From Lachnospiraceae bacterium (GTDB lineage Bacteria; Bacillota; Clostridia; Lachnospirales; Lachnospiraceae): a stretch of 64,000 bases of DNA. Within the stretch, counting starts at the first letter, position 1; the number at the start of each line of letters is the position of its first letter. The translations under genes and the position numbers were made by a program. Under the pieces are notes generated by a model, which was not told where the DNA came from, searched no databases, and saw only the letters and a program-made list of their open reading frames with translations. Positions 63,528 through 64,000 of the stretch are shown one piece after another. Location: NCBI GenBank assembly GCA_024399135.1, contig JAKSHY010000006.1:1-64000 (forward strand), written 5' to 3'.

Positions 63528-64000
63528 TTATTGTGGTGTTATATTAATGTCGCTCAATGACATTGTATTAATACTTACAGTGCAGACACCATCCTTTGCG
63601 TAAGCATTAACTACTATTGGATAGCTAAATGGGTTCACGAATTTTAAATCAAGTAATCCCCAGTTAACTGTAGCGTCAAGGTTCTTCTTGAGGTAAGAAA
63701 CAGGAAGCGAATGAACATGACGTTCAGAAGCTGGAATTCCGGCAATCATCATGGCTACATATGTGGTTGAAGAAACCTGACATATTCCACCACCGATTCC
63801 ATCTACTACTTCCTTTCCTACATAGATATGAGCTTTGGTGAAACCACGTTGTGTAGTTCTCTTTCCAACAGCTTCATTATATGAAAAGGTTCCGCCAGGA
63901 AGAATTACAGTTCCATCCATATAGTTTGCAGCAAGTTCCACATTCTTTGCTCTTGGAATCTTGGCATTATAGCTTGTTGAATATCTACCAAGAGTCACTG
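63528..64000 (-). CDS. VanW family protein (partial, 5' end outside window)
   Basis: At least 156 residues, entering from the right edge on the minus strand. TLGRYSTSYN, YMDGTVILPGGTFSYNEAVG, RGFTKAHIYVGKEVVDGIGGG and ICQVSSTTYVAMMIAGIPA are the VanW core. VanW proteins are found in glycopeptide-resistance clusters and, more often, as surface proteins of unknown function. The GTG near 63998 is probably internal rather than the start. Ends TPQ just before the DUF5722 gene. Confidence 0.88.
   Translation of the reverse strand, partial: VTLGRYSTSYNAKIPRAKNVELAANYMDGTVILPGGTFSYNEAVGKRTTQRGFTKAHIYVGKEVVDGIGGGICQVSSTTYVAMMIAGIPASERHVHSLPVSYLKKNLDATVNWGLLDLKFVNPFSYPIVVNAYAKDGVCTVSINTMSLSDINITPQ

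Noticed and set aside
1-64000. tRNA, rRNA, prophage, insertion sequence or replication origin
   Set aside because: No tRNA cloverleaf, rRNA, integrase, transposase core, or DnaA-box cluster was recognised by reading.

Overview
This window reads as chromosome from a low-GC anaerobic Firmicute, most likely the family Lachnospiraceae (Butyrivibrio / Pseudobutyrivibrio / Roseburia type). The call rests on a set of families common there: GSIII-type glutamine synthetase, LL-diaminopimelate aminotransferase (DapL), ECF/BioY uptake, a CD1871A-type CXXC peptide, a DUF3048 lipoprotein, GH51 arabinofuranosidase and multi-pass membrane EAL proteins. It is a family-level inference; no rRNA or tRNA gene was seen to anchor it.

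Layout. 1-2700: tail of an Rpn-like protein, then a PARG-type macrodomain / HTH-like / vWA trio (possible ADP-ribosylation conflict or stress module). 2700-5700: secreted thioredoxin, then an overlapping four-gene thiol/Fe-S membrane operon. 5700-7440: prolyl-tRNA editing protein, an unusual MmcQ-MGMT fusion, and a YczE-like membrane protein. 7488-9184: divergent bioY/birA with face-to-face promoters. 9231-16495: GH51 arabinofuranosidase, SGNH hydrolase, DRE-TIM aldolase, Ntn hydrolase, RelA/SpoT-domain protein, patatin. 16734-22482: purF-carA-carB. 22483-23610: a 1.1-kb gene-free stretch holding a 214-nt nested inverted repeat, five 61-62-bp tandem repeats, and a 133-bp imperfect palindrome.

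23440-37358 is the heart of the window: a nitrogen-assimilation region with glnN (GSIII), an Amt-PII fusion, pyrG, gltB, gltD, glnA (GSI) and an ANTAR-domain RNA-binding regulator. The leaders of glnN (twice), amt and pyrG each carry a short hairpin with a six-base loop having A at position 1 and G at position 4, the ANTAR recognition signature, and each overlaps the 5' arm of a terminator. No terminator is visible between pyrG and the ANTAR gene, so the regulator probably sits in the operon controlled by one of its own targets. I infer an antitermination circuit sensing nitrogen or glutamine that covers ammonium uptake, glutamine and glutamate synthesis, and CTP synthesis.

37435-54042: housekeeping genes (dapL, DegV, TrpB2, mnmA, pheA, RlmI-type methyltransferase, glf), a hybrid histidine kinase, a GGDEF/EAL protein, small membrane proteins and a membrane-protein/XRE pair. 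54192-64000: ECF S component with DUF436 protein, a MocR-like regulator lacking its PLP lysine and C-terminus, a DUF3048 lipoprotein, two tandem paralogous membrane EAL proteins read from a promoter lying inside a terminator loop, and on the minus strand a VanW protein (cut by the window edge) followed by a DUF5722 secreted glycosidase-like protein.
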